From positions 87,685-151,684 of the forward strand of contig CAJXZB010000003.1 in the NCBI GenBank assembly GCA_913063405.1: a stretch of DNA of 64,000 nt, read 5' to 3'. A program made the position numbers and the translations under genes. The stretch is from an uncultured Ulvibacter sp. Lineage in GTDB: Bacteria; Bacteroidota; Bacteroidia; Flavobacteriales; Flavobacteriaceae. Within the stretch, counting starts at the first letter, position 1. The number at the start of each line of letters is the position of its first letter. The notes below the pieces were generated by a model, which had not been told where the DNA came from, ran no database searches, and was given only the letters and a program-made list of their open reading frames with translations. Positions 55,367 to 64,000 of the stretch are shown here, piece after piece.

Positions 55367-55461
55367 ATGTATGAGCTAAAGTAATGATTTATTTTAAATT
55401 ACAAAGAAAAACGATGGTTTATCAACATACTTATCAACGTTTTCTTGGTGACATATTCGAC

Positions 55462-55491
55462 AAAACAACGAAAAACAACGAAAAACAACGA
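55462..55491. repeat. Three tandem copies of a 10-base unit
   Basis: Units AAAACAACGA are repeated about three times with no interruption, in the region upstream of the PID-CTERM gene and downstream of the tRNA. No known role. Confidence 0.7.
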
Positions 55492-55639
55492 TTAAGCGCT
55501 AAAAATCTCAAAGAATTCTTAGTGCCTCAATAATTTTATTTCCGTCAATTTGTTTTCATTGATGTACTAACGTCTCTTTCTCAAAAAAATTATATTCTAT
55601 GCGAATTCAACAAATCAAATTACAAATCTCTAAAAAAAG

Positions 55640-55713
55640 TGGTCCCACATGGGCTCGAACCATGGACCCCCTGATTATGAGTCAGGTGCTCTAACCAGCT
55701 GAGCTATGGGACC
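55640..55713 (-). tRNA. tRNA with CAT anticodon, probably tRNA-Ile2
   Basis: A complete 74-base cloverleaf: acceptor GGTCCCA / TGGGACC, D arm AGCTCAGCTGGTTAGAGC, anticodon stem CCTGA / TCAGG with loop CTCATAA, T arm with GGTTCGAGCCC, discriminator A, no encoded CCA. A CAT anticodon can be elongator Met or Ile2 (modified by TilS). C4-G69 and C5-G68 in the acceptor are the pairs reported as TilS-favouring in Ile2, which points to Ile2. Confidence 0.85.
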
Positions 55714-55725
55714 AAAAACAGTTTG

Positions 55726-55755
55726 CAAAGGTAAAACTCTTTATAAACACTACAA
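55726..55755 (-). promoter_or_regulatory. Promoter of the CAT tRNA
   Basis: Minus-strand TTG (55753-55755), 19-base spacer and TACCTTTG (55726-55733), 12 bases before the tRNA 5' end. It overlaps the end of mce, on the same strand. Confidence 0.68.
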
Positions 55756-56169
55756 ACTATTTGTGCCAATATTTATATCCTGACAAAGTTCGATTAAAAC
55801 TCCATTAGCCGACTTAGGGTGTAAAAAGACCACAAGTTTACTGTCAGCCCCTTTTTTCGGTTCTTCATTCAACACGACAAAGCCCTCTTTCTTCAGCCTC
55901 TTAACCTCGGCTTTAATGTCTGTTACTGAAAACGCCATATGATGGATCCCCTCACCTCTTTTCTCAATAAACTTAGCTATTGGACTATCCGCTCGTGTTG
56001 CTTCTAGCAATTCAATCTTGCTTTCACCACAACTAAAAAAAGACGTTTTTACCCCTTCATTTTCGACAATTTCTGTCTTGTAATGTTCGTAGCCCAGCAG
56101 ACTTTTATAAATCTTATTCGCTTCGTCAATATCTTTGACAGCAATGCCAATGTGTTCTATCTTATTCAT
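55750..56169 (-). CDS. mce: Methylmalonyl-CoA epimerase
   Basis: A 139-residue VOC-fold enzyme that interconverts methylmalonyl-CoA epimers on the way between propionyl-CoA and succinyl-CoA. KIEHIGIAVKDIDEANKIY, GEGIHHMAFSV and LIELCQD carry the metal-binding His and Glu residues. The mutase genes are not in the window. Confidence 0.93.
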   Translation of the reverse strand: MNKIEHIGIAVKDIDEANKIYKSLLGYEHYKTEIVENEGVKTSFFSCGESKIELLEATRADSPIAKFIEKRGEGIHHMAFSVTDIKAEVKRLKKEGFVVLNEEPKKGADSKLVVFLHPKSANGVLIELCQDINIGTNSL

Positions 56170-56189
56170 TGAAAACTATTCTGTTCTTT

Positions 56190-56197
56190 CAAAAATA
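56190..56197 (-). promoter_or_regulatory. Candidate -7 element for mce
   Basis: Minus-strand TATTTTTG, 21 bases before the mce start; no clear TTG at -33. Confidence 0.42.
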
Positions 56198-56273
56198 ACG
56201 AATCTTGTTTCTTTTTCACCTGCCTTTTTGATAGATTTTTCCAAATCTAATTGATCAAAAGACCTCGATATAG

Positions 56274-56302
56274 TTGGAAACGCATTAATTGTGCTATTTT
56301 TG
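56274..56302 (+). promoter_or_regulatory. Promoter of rbfA, implying a leaderless or nearly leaderless mRNA
   Basis: TTG at 56274-56276, an 18-base spacer and TATTTTTG at 56295-56302. The rbfA ATG at 56307 is only 4 bases further, where transcription would be expected to begin. Confidence 0.62.
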
Positions 56303-56306
56303 CAGT

Positions 56307-56702
56307 ATGGTAGAAAGTAATAGACAAAAAAAGATTGCAGGAGTTTTGCAAAATGACCTCGCCAATGTATTGCAGAACATGCTTCGCGAAATGGGGCAAC
56401 AAGGTATTCTAATTTCTGTGAGTAAGGTGAGCGTTACGGTAGATCTCTCTATTGCAAAAATTTATGTAAGTGTTTTCCCCCCAGATAAAGCTGTCAAGCT
56501 TGTAAATGAGCTTAACGAACTTAAACCAAAAATAAAACATCAGATTGCTCAGCTTACAAAAAATCAGTTTCGTAAAATGCCTGACCTAAGCTTCTTTAAC
56601 GATGACTCTTTAGAATATATAGAAGCTATTGATAAAGCGGTTAAAGGAGAAGAAAACCCAATTAACAACCCTGATTTACTTCCCAAAAGAAAAAAGTCTT
56701 AG
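56307..56702 (+). CDS. rbfA: 30S ribosome-binding factor
   Basis: A 131-residue protein binding the 30S subunit during 16S rRNA maturation. Family-like signs are SNRQKKIAGVLQNDLANVLQ, the strand VTVDLSIAKIYVSVFP and KMPDLSFFNDDSLEY. The start is ATG 56307; the upstream part of the frame overlaps the promoter. The next gene begins 1 base after the stop. Confidence 0.94.
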   Translation: MVESNRQKKIAGVLQNDLANVLQNMLREMGQQGILISVSKVSVTVDLSIAKIYVSVFPPDKAVKLVNELNELKPKIKHQIAQLTKNQFRKMPDLSFFNDDSLEYIEAIDKAVKGEENPINNPDLLPKRKKS

Positions 56703-56703
56703 C

Positions 56704-57903
56704 GTGAACTTCCCGTTCTATATTGCCAAACGATACTTGTTTTCTAAAAGCAGCAGTAACGCAATAAACATTATTACCATTATTGCGGCAATCGGTGTTG
56801 TCGTTGGTGCTATGTCGCTTTTTATAGTGCTTTCGGGTTTTGCGGGATTAAAGGATTTTAGCCTTCAGTTTACCAGTGTTTTTGACAGCGATTTAAAAAT
56901 TTCACCTACTATAGGAAAGACGATTACCTTTTCTAAAAATTCAGAAGAGAAACTTAAAAAGATTGCGGGGATTGCTAGCTTTTCGAAAATAGTAGAAGAG
57001 CGCGTCTTTTTAAATTATCGGGATAAAAATGAAATTGCATATGTAAAAGGCGTAGACGCTAACTACGGTATGGTAAACCCTATTGATAGCATTCTTATTT
57101 ATGACTCTTGGTTTATTCCAAACCAAAAAGAAGTGGTGATCGGGATAGGAACCTCTCAAAAACTATCATTAGGAACCCGTGATTATGGTAGCCCTCTAGA
57201 AATTTATGTGCCAAAACCTTATTCTGGACAAAAGCTAGATCCATCAAAAGTGTTTAACAAGGAAAGTGTTTTAGTTTCAGGAATTTATGAAATCAACGAA
57301 GAGCTCAATTATAAATATGTTTTTTCGGATATAGAATTTGCTCGTTCTCTCCTTAAAATGGACTCATCGAAAGTATCTTCGATAGAGTTAAAATTGGCCC
57401 CTAATACTTCAGAAAGTGACATCCGTAAAAGGCTTCTAGATGTTTTTTCCCAAGAGGTTCTTATTAAAAACCGGATTCAACAGAACGACGCATTATACAA
57501 AATGTTGAATACCGAAAATATTGCTGTTTACCTTATTTTCACTTTGATCCTTATTATAGCCTTGTTTAATGTTATTGGATCTATTATTATGATGATCCTT
57601 GACAAACGAAAAAATATTAAAACACTCTATAGTCTAGGCGCGAGCCTTAAAGATATTCGAAAAGTTTTCTTTCTTCAAGGTACTCTTATGACAACCTTAG
57701 GAGGTTTGTTGGGAGTCTTGTTAGGTGTTTTTGCTGTTTGGGTACAGTTAAAGTTTGAATTCATTAATATAACTGCGTCCCTACCTTATCCTGTTAAACT
57801 TAAAAGTGTGAACATTTTGGTTGTAATGGGAACGATAACAATTTTAGGAATTATTGCATCAAAAATTGCTTCAAGCAGAGTACGAGAAAAATTACTCAAC
57901 TAG
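56704..57903 (+). CDS. FtsX/LolE-family ABC transporter permease
   Basis: A 399-residue inner membrane protein. NFPFYIAKRYLFSKSSSNAI is the typical start, followed by one N-terminal span (IITIIAAIGVVVGAMSLF), a large periplasmic domain and three C-terminal spans. It resembles LolC/LolE permeases of lipoprotein release. The start is GTG at 56704, one base after the rbfA stop, matching family starts; the longer open frame overlaps rbfA. Confidence 0.88.
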   Translation: MNFPFYIAKRYLFSKSSSNAINIITIIAAIGVVVGAMSLFIVLSGFAGLKDFSLQFTSVFDSDLKISPTIGKTITFSKNSEEKLKKIAGIASFSKIVEERVFLNYRDKNEIAYVKGVDANYGMVNPIDSILIYDSWFIPNQKEVVIGIGTSQKLSLGTRDYGSPLEIYVPKPYSGQKLDPSKVFNKESVLVSGIYEINEELNYKYVFSDIEFARSLLKMDSSKVSSIELKLAPNTSESDIRKRLLDVFSQEVLIKNRIQQNDALYKMLNTENIAVYLIFTLILIIALFNVIGSIIMMILDKRKNIKTLYSLGASLKDIRKVFFLQGTLMTTLGGLLGVLLGVFAVWVQLKFEFINITASLPYPVKLKSVNILVVMGTITILGIIASKIASSRVREKLLN

Positions 57904-58892
57904 GCAAACTGAAAGCCCTCAAACTTATTCAGAATCTCATCGAATGCTGCAAATACAGCTGTTGAATCATCGCTTGTCACCATCTTCATTCGATACTCTT
58001 TAAAATTTGGTATTCCTTTAAAGTAATTGGTATAATGACGACGTGTTTCAAAAACCCCAAGTTTTTCGCCTTTCCAGTCAATTGCCATCTCCAAATGTCT
58101 TTTAGCTGCCTCTACCCGCTCAGACATTGTTGGTGGGGCACAATGTTCTCCTGTTTCAAAAAAGTGCTTTACTTCTTTAAAAAACCAAGGGTATCCAATA
58201 CTTGCACGACCAATCATAGCCCCATCAAGCCCGTACTTGTCGCGCATCTCCATGGCCCTCTCGGGTGAATCTACATCACCATTTCCAAAGACTGGTATAT
58301 GCATCCGTGGGTTGTTTTTTACTTCAGCTATAGGGGCCCAATCGGCATCTCCTTTATACATTTGGGTCCTAGTTCTTCCATGGATTGAAATCGCCTGGCA
58401 GCCAACATCCTGAAGCCTCTCTGCGACTTCTACAATTTTTATCGAATCGTGGTCCCAGCCCAATCTGGTTTTAACCGTGATAGGAAGTTTAGTATGTTTT
58501 ACCATAGCTTCGGTTAAACTCACCATAAGATCAATATCTTTTAGTATTCCCGCTCCAGCACCCTTACTCACAACCTTCTTTACAGGACACCCAAAATTAA
58601 TATCAATGATGTCCGGATCACTAGCTTCAACGATCTCAACGCTTCTTAACATTGATTCTAAGACAGCTCCAAATATTTGAATTCCCACTGGCCGCTCTTT
58701 CTCATAAATATCAAGCTTCATGACACTCTTAGCTGCATCTCGAATTAATCCCTCGGAAGAAATAAACTCTGTATAAACTACATCCGCACCCTGTTCCTTA
58801 CAAAGTGTACGAAACGGAGGGTCACTTACATCCTCCATAGGAGCTAAAAGCAACGGAAATTCTGGTAATTGTATGTCTCCTATTTTTGGCAA
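57900..58892 (-). CDS. dusB: tRNA-dihydrouridine synthase
   Basis: A 330-residue FMN enzyme that reduces uridines in tRNA D loops. LAPMEDVSDPPFRTL begins the barrel, the catalytic cysteine is in INFGCPVKKVVSKGAGAGIL, and ISIHGRTRTQMYKGDADW and FGNGDVDSPERA follow. It overlaps the convergent permease gene by 4 bases. A TATTTTTG element lies about 22 bases upstream. Confidence 0.95.
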   Translation of the reverse strand: MPKIGDIQLPEFPLLLAPMEDVSDPPFRTLCKEQGADVVYTEFISSEGLIRDAAKSVMKLDIYEKERPVGIQIFGAVLESMLRSVEIVEASDPDIIDINFGCPVKKVVSKGAGAGILKDIDLMVSLTEAMVKHTKLPITVKTRLGWDHDSIKIVEVAERLQDVGCQAISIHGRTRTQMYKGDADWAPIAEVKNNPRMHIPVFGNGDVDSPERAMEMRDKYGLDGAMIGRASIGYPWFFKEVKHFFETGEHCAPPTMSERVEAAKRHLEMAIDWKGEKLGVFETRRHYTNYFKGIPNFKEYRMKMVTSDDSTAVFAAFDEILNKFEGFQFA

Positions 58893-58913
58893 ACCGCATC
58901 AATATTTAAGTTG

Positions 58914-58921
58914 CAAAAATA
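58914..58921 (-). promoter_or_regulatory. Candidate -7 element for dusB
   Basis: Minus-strand TATTTTTG, 21 bases before the dusB start. The nearest TTG is spaced 14 bases away, too short for the consensus. Confidence 0.42.
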
Positions 58922-58945
58922 GGAAATCCGCTGAACAAATCCGCT

Positions 58946-61357
58946 TTATTGAGAGTTTAGACGATCGCGTTCGGTCTTGTTGATTAGGCGCTTGTTGTCT
59001 TGTAATCTGAAATCTCCAAAATTATAAACAAGCCCAAAACAAAGAAACTGAGTTTCAGGAACTGCTATGTATGAATAATCCTGGTTAAGGTATCTTGAGG
59101 TAAGACGAGCATTTTCCTCTCCCAAAATATCTTCACTTGCCAAAGTTATTACCGCCCTTTTATTCCAGAGTGTTTTCCTCAATCCAATCGTCAAATTAGT
59201 ATGTGAGCCTTGCTTAAACGATCCAAAAATAAATCCTGACCAATAGGCAACGGACACCTCTCCAGTAAGCGTTTTATCTTTACTCAAGGTAAAGCCGTTA
59301 TATAACTGGGCAAAGACGCCATTATAGTCATTGGTGACTTCTTGGTTGCTGCTCTCGACTGCTAAGAAAGTTTCATCTTCATGAAATACTGATATATAGG
59401 TATAAAAGAGCCAGAAGTTTGTAATCGATCTGGAATGCACAAAATCCAAACCGTAGGATGTGGCCTTAATTGCATTCTGTTCGGAAGTTCTAACAGATAA
59501 GTTATCATTATCCTGAAAGCTAAGTGTTGTAATAAATCTTCCCCGATCACGATAATAAACATCAAAAAAGTAACTATTCTTTAAGGAGTAATTGAAATTA
59601 AATCGATGACTAAAGCTAGGTTGTAAGGTTGGGTTTCCTGTTTGAAAGGTATTCTCGTTTAAGAAATAGGCAAAGGGGTTTAAGTCTTCGTATCTAGGTC
59701 TGCTTATCCTTCGGCTATAGTCAAAAGCAATACTGTGATTCTCATGCAATTTATATTGAAGGAATACTGATGGGAAAAACTCAAAATATTCCTGTTGATT
59801 CGTTTCACTCAAGCTAATAGAAGTCCCCTTCGCCTCAATTTGTTCTGCTCGCAACCCCAACTTAGCACTTAATTTGCTCCAATCATTTGAAACATTGGCA
59901 TAACCAGCGTACACCTTTTCATCATAAAGATAGTCGTCCGAGCGAGATTCATTAAACCAACTGTCCCCATTAATATTATCATAAAATTTTATTCCACTTT
60001 CTGAATCAATTACCGAAGTCTTAACCCCAACATTAAAAGATGCTGTACCAATGGATGTTTCATAATCAAGTTGGCCAGTGTAAATCGCAATATCTTGAGC
60101 TGCATCAGTAAAAAAGGATACATTCCGAAGTAGGGTATTATCCGAAGCAAAATAATTGGTGTTAACATTTTGATTCCTTTCCCTTTCATAATCTGTATAA
60201 TGAAAATTCGCACTAATGATTGCGCCTTCTTTTTCAAAAGAATGCCTATAAGTAAAGTCTGCGGCAATATTAGACAAATCGTTTCTGAGGTTACTTTTGC
60301 TAATAAACGTAGAATCCAGTTGATGCTGCCCATTAAAAGACTCGTTTATTATATTATTGTTGAAGGTTCGGTTAGGAGAGTGAAGTAAGTTCGACGTTAA
60401 ATTAATCGCATTACGTTTATCCAATTCGTAGTCTAAAACAAGATTCGCATTATGGGCTTTCGATCTTGTAGTCCGATTAAAATCATTTTCCCAAGTAGTA
60501 AAAATCGAATTATTGTCATTGATAAAATTCACCCTTCCCTCATCTTCTTTAAACTCTTTCTTGGGGCTGAAACTATAATTAAAAAAAAGGTCTAGATTTC
60601 GATTTTTATAAAAATGACTACTCCCTATATTAAACTTTGGAAATACGGCTTGTGTATAGGATCCGTCTATTCTTCCTTTATACCCCAAGGACACAATCTT
60701 CCTAGTTGTGATATTTAATATAGGGCCGCTTTCCGCATCATATTTCGCAGGTGGGTTTGTAATAACCTCAATCGATTTTACATTTGCTCCAGAAAAGCCT
60801 TCAAGAAAGGTTTTTAATTCTGAAGAAGAAATTTGCACTTTTCTACCATTCAAATAAACCGAAGCCCCTTCCCCTCTAATCATTAAACTTTCTTGTATGA
60901 TAATAACTCCAGGGGTTCTTTTCAAAATACTCCAACTATTTCCAATAGCTAAAGTTGTGTTTTCAACATTGAAAATTAATCGGTCTACTTTTCTAGTGAT
61001 CGTCGGCTTTCTTACAGTCACGGTAGCCGCGTCCAATACCTCCAGAGATTCTTCCAAAACAATGGAGCCCATATTTTTTACTGAAAGCACCTTTATTTTT
61101 ACTTCTTTCGTTTCGAATCCAACGAAGCTAAGGGTCACTCGATAATTTCCTTCATTAAGCTTGTGAAGAGAAAAATTACCGTTTTCATCTGTTGTCGTCC
61201 CTTTAAATGGAACTGAGGCCCCTTCATTATATAGCAGTACGCTTACAAAAGAAATAGCATTATTATCCTTGTCTAAAACCCTTCCCCCTATCGACGCGCT
61301 CTGTGAAAGCACAGAAGCCGTAAACAATAAAAGAAAAAAGACAATGCTGTTTTTCAT
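58946..61357 (-). CDS. Outer membrane beta-barrel receptor with carboxypeptidase-like domain
   Basis: An 803-residue protein. Signal peptide (KNSIVFFLLLFTASVLSQS), a carboxypeptidase-regulatory-like domain (IGGRVLDKDNNAISFVSVLL ... YRVTLSFVGFETKEV), a plug-like domain (VIIIQESLMIRGEGASVYLN) and a long barrel ending in FGLVYNFGDF. It fits the OMP_b-brl_3 TonB-dependent type; ligand unknown. No SusD partner is adjacent. Confidence 0.88.
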   Translation of the reverse strand: MKNSIVFFLLLFTASVLSQSASIGGRVLDKDNNAISFVSVLLYNEGASVPFKGTTTDENGNFSLHKLNEGNYRVTLSFVGFETKEVKIKVLSVKNMGSIVLEESLEVLDAATVTVRKPTITRKVDRLIFNVENTTLAIGNSWSILKRTPGVIIIQESLMIRGEGASVYLNGRKVQISSSELKTFLEGFSGANVKSIEVITNPPAKYDAESGPILNITTRKIVSLGYKGRIDGSYTQAVFPKFNIGSSHFYKNRNLDLFFNYSFSPKKEFKEDEGRVNFINDNNSIFTTWENDFNRTTRSKAHNANLVLDYELDKRNAINLTSNLLHSPNRTFNNNIINESFNGQHQLDSTFISKSNLRNDLSNIAADFTYRHSFEKEGAIISANFHYTDYERERNQNVNTNYFASDNTLLRNVSFFTDAAQDIAIYTGQLDYETSIGTASFNVGVKTSVIDSESGIKFYDNINGDSWFNESRSDDYLYDEKVYAGYANVSNDWSKLSAKLGLRAEQIEAKGTSISLSETNQQEYFEFFPSVFLQYKLHENHSIAFDYSRRISRPRYEDLNPFAYFLNENTFQTGNPTLQPSFSHRFNFNYSLKNSYFFDVYYRDRGRFITTLSFQDNDNLSVRTSEQNAIKATSYGLDFVHSRSITNFWLFYTYISVFHEDETFLAVESSNQEVTNDYNGVFAQLYNGFTLSKDKTLTGEVSVAYWSGFIFGSFKQGSHTNLTIGLRKTLWNKRAVITLASEDILGEENARLTSRYLNQDYSYIAVPETQFLCFGLVYNFGDFRLQDNKRLINKTERDRLNSQ

Positions 61358-61557
61358 AACCGATTGTGGGGTTAACGGCGTACTAGTATATTTGGACAGG
61401 ATTTAGTTTATAAATAAGTATCTCTCATTGGTACGGAAATGAAAGAAATTTCATGCCAAAATTGGTTCTGCTAAAATTAGAGCAATCTTTTTATTAAAAA
61501 AAGAAAATATAGTTTTTTCCTTTTCCCAAGCATACCGAAAAACCTGTCTTTTTAATC

Positions 61558-61565
61558 TATATTTG
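61558..61565 (+). promoter_or_regulatory. Candidate -7 element for lepA
   Basis: TATATTTG, 28 bases before the lepA ATG; no clear TTG at -33. Confidence 0.5.
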
Positions 61566-61593
61566 CACTCTAAAAGTATCGAGGTTCGTTTTT

Positions 61594-63390
61594 ATGAAGA
61601 ATATTAGAAATTTTTGCATCATTGCACATATAGATCATGGAAAAAGCACTTTAGCAGATAGATTGTTGGATGCTACTGGGACCGTAACTTCTCGTGAATC
61701 ACAAGCCCAACTATTAGATAGCATGGATCTCGAGCGAGAGCGTGGAATTACTATAAAAAGCCACGCTATTCAAATGGAGTATGAATATGAAGGTGAGAAC
61801 TATACCTTAAACCTAATCGACACCCCCGGACATGTTGATTTTTCGTATGAGGTCTCTCGTTCTATTGCTGCTTGTGAAGGTGCTTTACTAATTGTAGATG
61901 CTGCTCAAAGCATCCAGGCACAGACAATATCGAACCTATACTTAGCTCTAGAAAACGACTTGGAAATTATTCCCGTTTTGAATAAGGTGGATTTACCTTC
62001 TGCAAATATTGAAGAAGTAACAGATGATATTGTAGATTTATTGGGTTGTGATGCCGAAGAAGTTATTCCCGCAAGTGCCAAAACAGGAATAGGTGTCAAA
62101 GAGATTCTTAAAGCAATTATTGATCGAGTTCCTGCTCCAAAGGGTGAGCCAAATGAACCGTTACAGGCCTTGATTTTTGATTCAGTTTACAATCCATTTC
62201 GAGGAGTAGAAACCTATTTTAGAGTGCTCAATGGGGAGATTAAAAAAGGACAGCACATAAAGTTTATGGCTACTGACAAGTCTTATTTCGCAGATGAAGT
62301 TGGAACTTTAAAATTGAAGCAAGTCCCAAAAAGTGTGGTTAAAACGGGAGATGTGGGCTACCTCATCACTGGAATTAAAGAGGCGAAAGAAGTGAAGGTT
62401 GGAGATACCATTACCGATTCTAAAAATCCAACCACAAATATGATTGAAGGTTTCGAAAACGTAAAACCAATGGTATTTGCTGGGATTTATCCTGTTGATA
62501 CTGAGGATTACGAGGAGCTTAGAAACTCAATGGAGAAACTACAATTAAATGATGCCTCTTTGGTTTTTCAACCCGAAAGCTCAGCGGCACTTGGTTTTGG
62601 TTTTCGATGTGGGTTCCTAGGGATGTTGCATTTAGAAATTATTCAAGAACGCTTAGAGAGGGAATTTGATATGACCGTTATTACCACCGTTCCTAACGTG
62701 TCGTATCAGGCCTACACACATAAAAATCCAGACTCCGTTATATTGGTAAATAACCCCTCAGATTTACCTGAACCTTCCTCTTTAAATCGAGTAGAAGAGC
62801 CATATATTAAAGCAACGATTATTACCAAATCCGATTTTGTTGGAAACGTTATGTCTCTGTGTATTGAAAAGCGTGGTGAAATTACGAATCAGACCTATTT
62901 AACCACCGAAAGAGTTGAACTCACTTTTGATATGCCTCTTGCTGAGATTGTTTTCGATTTTTACGATCGTTTAAAAACTGTTTCAAAAGGGTATGCATCC
63001 TTTGATTATTCGCCAATTGGAATGCGTGAATCTAAACTTGTAAAAGTGGATGTTTTATTGAATGGAAATATTGTGGATGCACTTTCGGCTTTATTACACA
63101 AGGACAACGCCTATGATATTGGTAAAAAGATGTGCGAAAAATTACATCAGCTTATACCTAGACAACAATTCGATATTCCAATACAAGCTGCAATTGGAGC
63201 GAAAATTATCTCTCGTGAAACCGTAAAGGCATTGCGTAAAGATGTAACAGCAAAATGTTATGGGGGTGATATTTCTCGTAAGCGTAAACTACTTGAGAAG
63301 CAGAAAAAAGGAAAGAAACGTATGCGCCAGGTAGGGAATGTAGAAATCCCTCAAGAAGCCTTTATGGCTGTTTTAAAGTTAAACGACTAG
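61594..63390 (+). CDS. lepA: Elongation factor 4
   Basis: A 598-residue translation GTPase that acts on stalled or mispositioned ribosomes. G1 is [15 protein letters not shown] near residue 10, followed by [22 protein letters not shown] and LNKVDLP. The C-terminal domain unique to LepA ([18 protein letters not shown]) is present. Full length. Confidence 0.97.
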   Translation: MKNIRNFCIIAHIDHGKSTLADRLLDATGTVTSRESQAQLLDSMDLERERGITIKSHAIQMEYEYEGENYTLNLIDTPGHVDFSYEVSRSIAACEGALLIVDAAQSIQAQTISNLYLALENDLEIIPVLNKVDLPSANIEEVTDDIVDLLGCDAEEVIPASAKTGIGVKEILKAIIDRVPAPKGEPNEPLQALIFDSVYNPFRGVETYFRVLNGEIKKGQHIKFMATDKSYFADEVGTLKLKQVPKSVVKTGDVGYLITGIKEAKEVKVGDTITDSKNPTTNMIEGFENVKPMVFAGIYPVDTEDYEELRNSMEKLQLNDASLVFQPESSAALGFGFRCGFLGMLHLEIIQERLEREFDMTVITTVPNVSYQAYTHKNPDSVILVNNPSDLPEPSSLNRVEEPYIKATIITKSDFVGNVMSLCIEKRGEITNQTYLTTERVELTFDMPLAEIVFDFYDRLKTVSKGYASFDYSPIGMRESKLVKVDVLLNGNIVDALSALLHKDNAYDIGKKMCEKLHQLIPRQQFDIPIQAAIGAKIISRETVKALRKDVTAKCYGGDISRKRKLLEKQKKGKKRMRQVGNVEIPQEAFMAVLKLND

Positions 63391-63447
63391 TATTTAGTTA
63401 ATTACACTGTTTGCAAAATCAAGATAATAAACTTTGTATTTTTAAGT

Positions 63448-63540
63448 ATGAAAAATAGCTGCCATTCTATTTTTTTTCTTGCCTATTTCTTTATTTCATT
63501 GGTCATTCTCAAACTATAGAAAAAGTGGACTTGCAACAAA
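63448..63540 (+). pseudogene. 5' fragment of a secreted-protein gene interrupted by an insertion sequence
   Basis: ATG 63448 opens a signal-peptide-like sequence (KNSCHSIFFLAYFFISLVI) that stops quickly; in another frame it continues as IGHSQTIEKVDL and then runs into IS-like sequence. The pattern fits a secreted protein whose remainder was displaced by the IS; short and uncertain. Confidence 0.4.
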
Positions 63541-64000
63541 AAAGTGGACATTTAGTTAAGAGTCATGCTGCTACTTTTTGATTAAACATTTCGATTTCAA
63601 ATTCTTCTATAGTTTTATACCCCAAAGTGGAGTGTATTCTTCTTCTATTGTACCAAGTTTCTATCCATTGAAAGATTGATAGCTCAGCTTCAGATCTAAG
63701 TCCATAGTTATGTTTGTATACCCATTCTACCTTTAAGCTCTTAAAGAATGATTCTGCTACGGCATTATCCCAACAATTACCTTTTCTGCTCATAGATTGC
63801 TTAACCCGTCCATTATAACTTTTTAGGATATTGGTAAATTTATAACTGGCATATTGAGTTCCTCTGTCAGAATGAAAAATAAGTTCTTTAGTAATTTCAT
63901 TGTCTTTAATTGCCATCTTCCATGCAGGTATGATGGTAGCCTCTGTACTTAAATTATCACTCATAGCCCAACCAACTACTTTTCGATTAAACAAATCAAT
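63520..64000 (-). mobile_element. IS3-family insertion sequence (partial, at window edge)
   Basis: The transposase gene runs out of the window to the right. The outer end is probably in the AAGTGGAC-containing stretch about 63520-63545, where AAGTGGAC occurs twice (AAGTGGACTTGCAAC and AAGTGGACATTTAG). The exact terminal repeat and target duplication cannot be determined without the other end. Confidence 0.7.
63563..64000 (-). CDS. IS3-family transposase OrfB, C-terminal part
   Basis: At least 145 residues of the integrase core. The second catalytic Asp is in LIFHSDRGTQYAS and the catalytic Glu in DNAVAESFFKSLKVEW, followed by WYNRRRIHSTLGYKTIEEFE. The first catalytic Asp lies outside the window. 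The frame remains open past 63994 (IDLFNRKVVGW), so the gene is cut by the window edge. Confidence 0.93.
   Translation of the reverse strand: MDLFNRKVVGWAMSDNLSTEATIIPAWKMAIKDNEITKELIFHSDRGTQYASYKFTNILKSYNGRVKQSMSRKGNCWDNAVAESFFKSLKVEWVYKHNYGLRSEAELSIFQWIETWYNRRRIHSTLGYKTIEEFEIEMFNQKVAA

Noticed and set aside
61386..61393. TATATTTG as a promoter for lepA
   Set aside because: It is 200 bases from the start, and a better-placed TATATTTG lies at 61558.

Overview
The window reads as a chromosomal segment of a marine-type member of the Flavobacteriaceae (Bacteroidota). The evidence is AT-rich DNA, lineage-specific families (IPExxxVDY protein, PID-CTERM protein, a 632-residue PurF, an AddA-like helicase-nuclease, the order pdxA - DUF177 - rpmF - fabH - accB - accC), and many start regions preceded by the Bacteroidota -7 promoter hexamer-like motif TAnnTTTG, sometimes with TTG 17-23 bases upstream.

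Layout. 1-8.1 kb: an NAD(P)-binding protein, DNA polymerase IV, an SH3-like lipoprotein, an XRE-type membrane regulator, then a minus-strand housekeeping block (pyk with an IPExxxVDY gene; acpP-fabF-rnc). 8.4-12.6 kb: purN, an RNase H, a PfkB kinase and purF. 12.6-15.7 kb: an unusual stretch with two nearly identical copies of a short transcript-like element (each with its own -7 motif, 5' hairpin and terminator), followed by a broken AraC regulator and a frameshifted S41 peptidase. 15.7-25.2 kb: superoxide dismutase and an AddAB-like recombination pair that encloses kbl and an OmpA-type porin. 25.2-35.6 kb: a broken hydrolase, tRNA-Ala(GGC), a universal stress protein, MATE exporter, two very small membrane proteins, queD, lpxH, a dehalogenase-like hydrolase and recJ. 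35.6-44.9 kb: UDG-rsmI operon, tdk-alr, mscL, asd, DoxX-like genes and a prolyl oligopeptidase. 44.9-47.1 kb: a second patch of decayed genes. 47.1-58.9 kb: a Gre-like protein with mtgA, the fatty-acid initiation genes accC/accB/fabH, rpmF, pdxA, ribE, a PID-CTERM protein, tRNA(CAT), mce, rbfA with an FtsX-family permease, and dusB. 58.9-64 kb: an outer membrane receptor, lepA, and the edge of an IS3-family insertion sequence that appears to interrupt a secreted-protein gene.

How it fits together: most genes are core metabolism (glycolysis, purines, fatty acids, peptidoglycan, lysine/threonine precursor), translation and repair. The accessory layer is notable for decay: eight genes carry single-base indels or stop mutations, while every long core gene is intact. 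No CRISPR array, prophage, secretion island or defence cluster is visible. The most novel-looking item is the duplicated small RNA-like element at 12.68-13.10 kb; its function is unknown to me.
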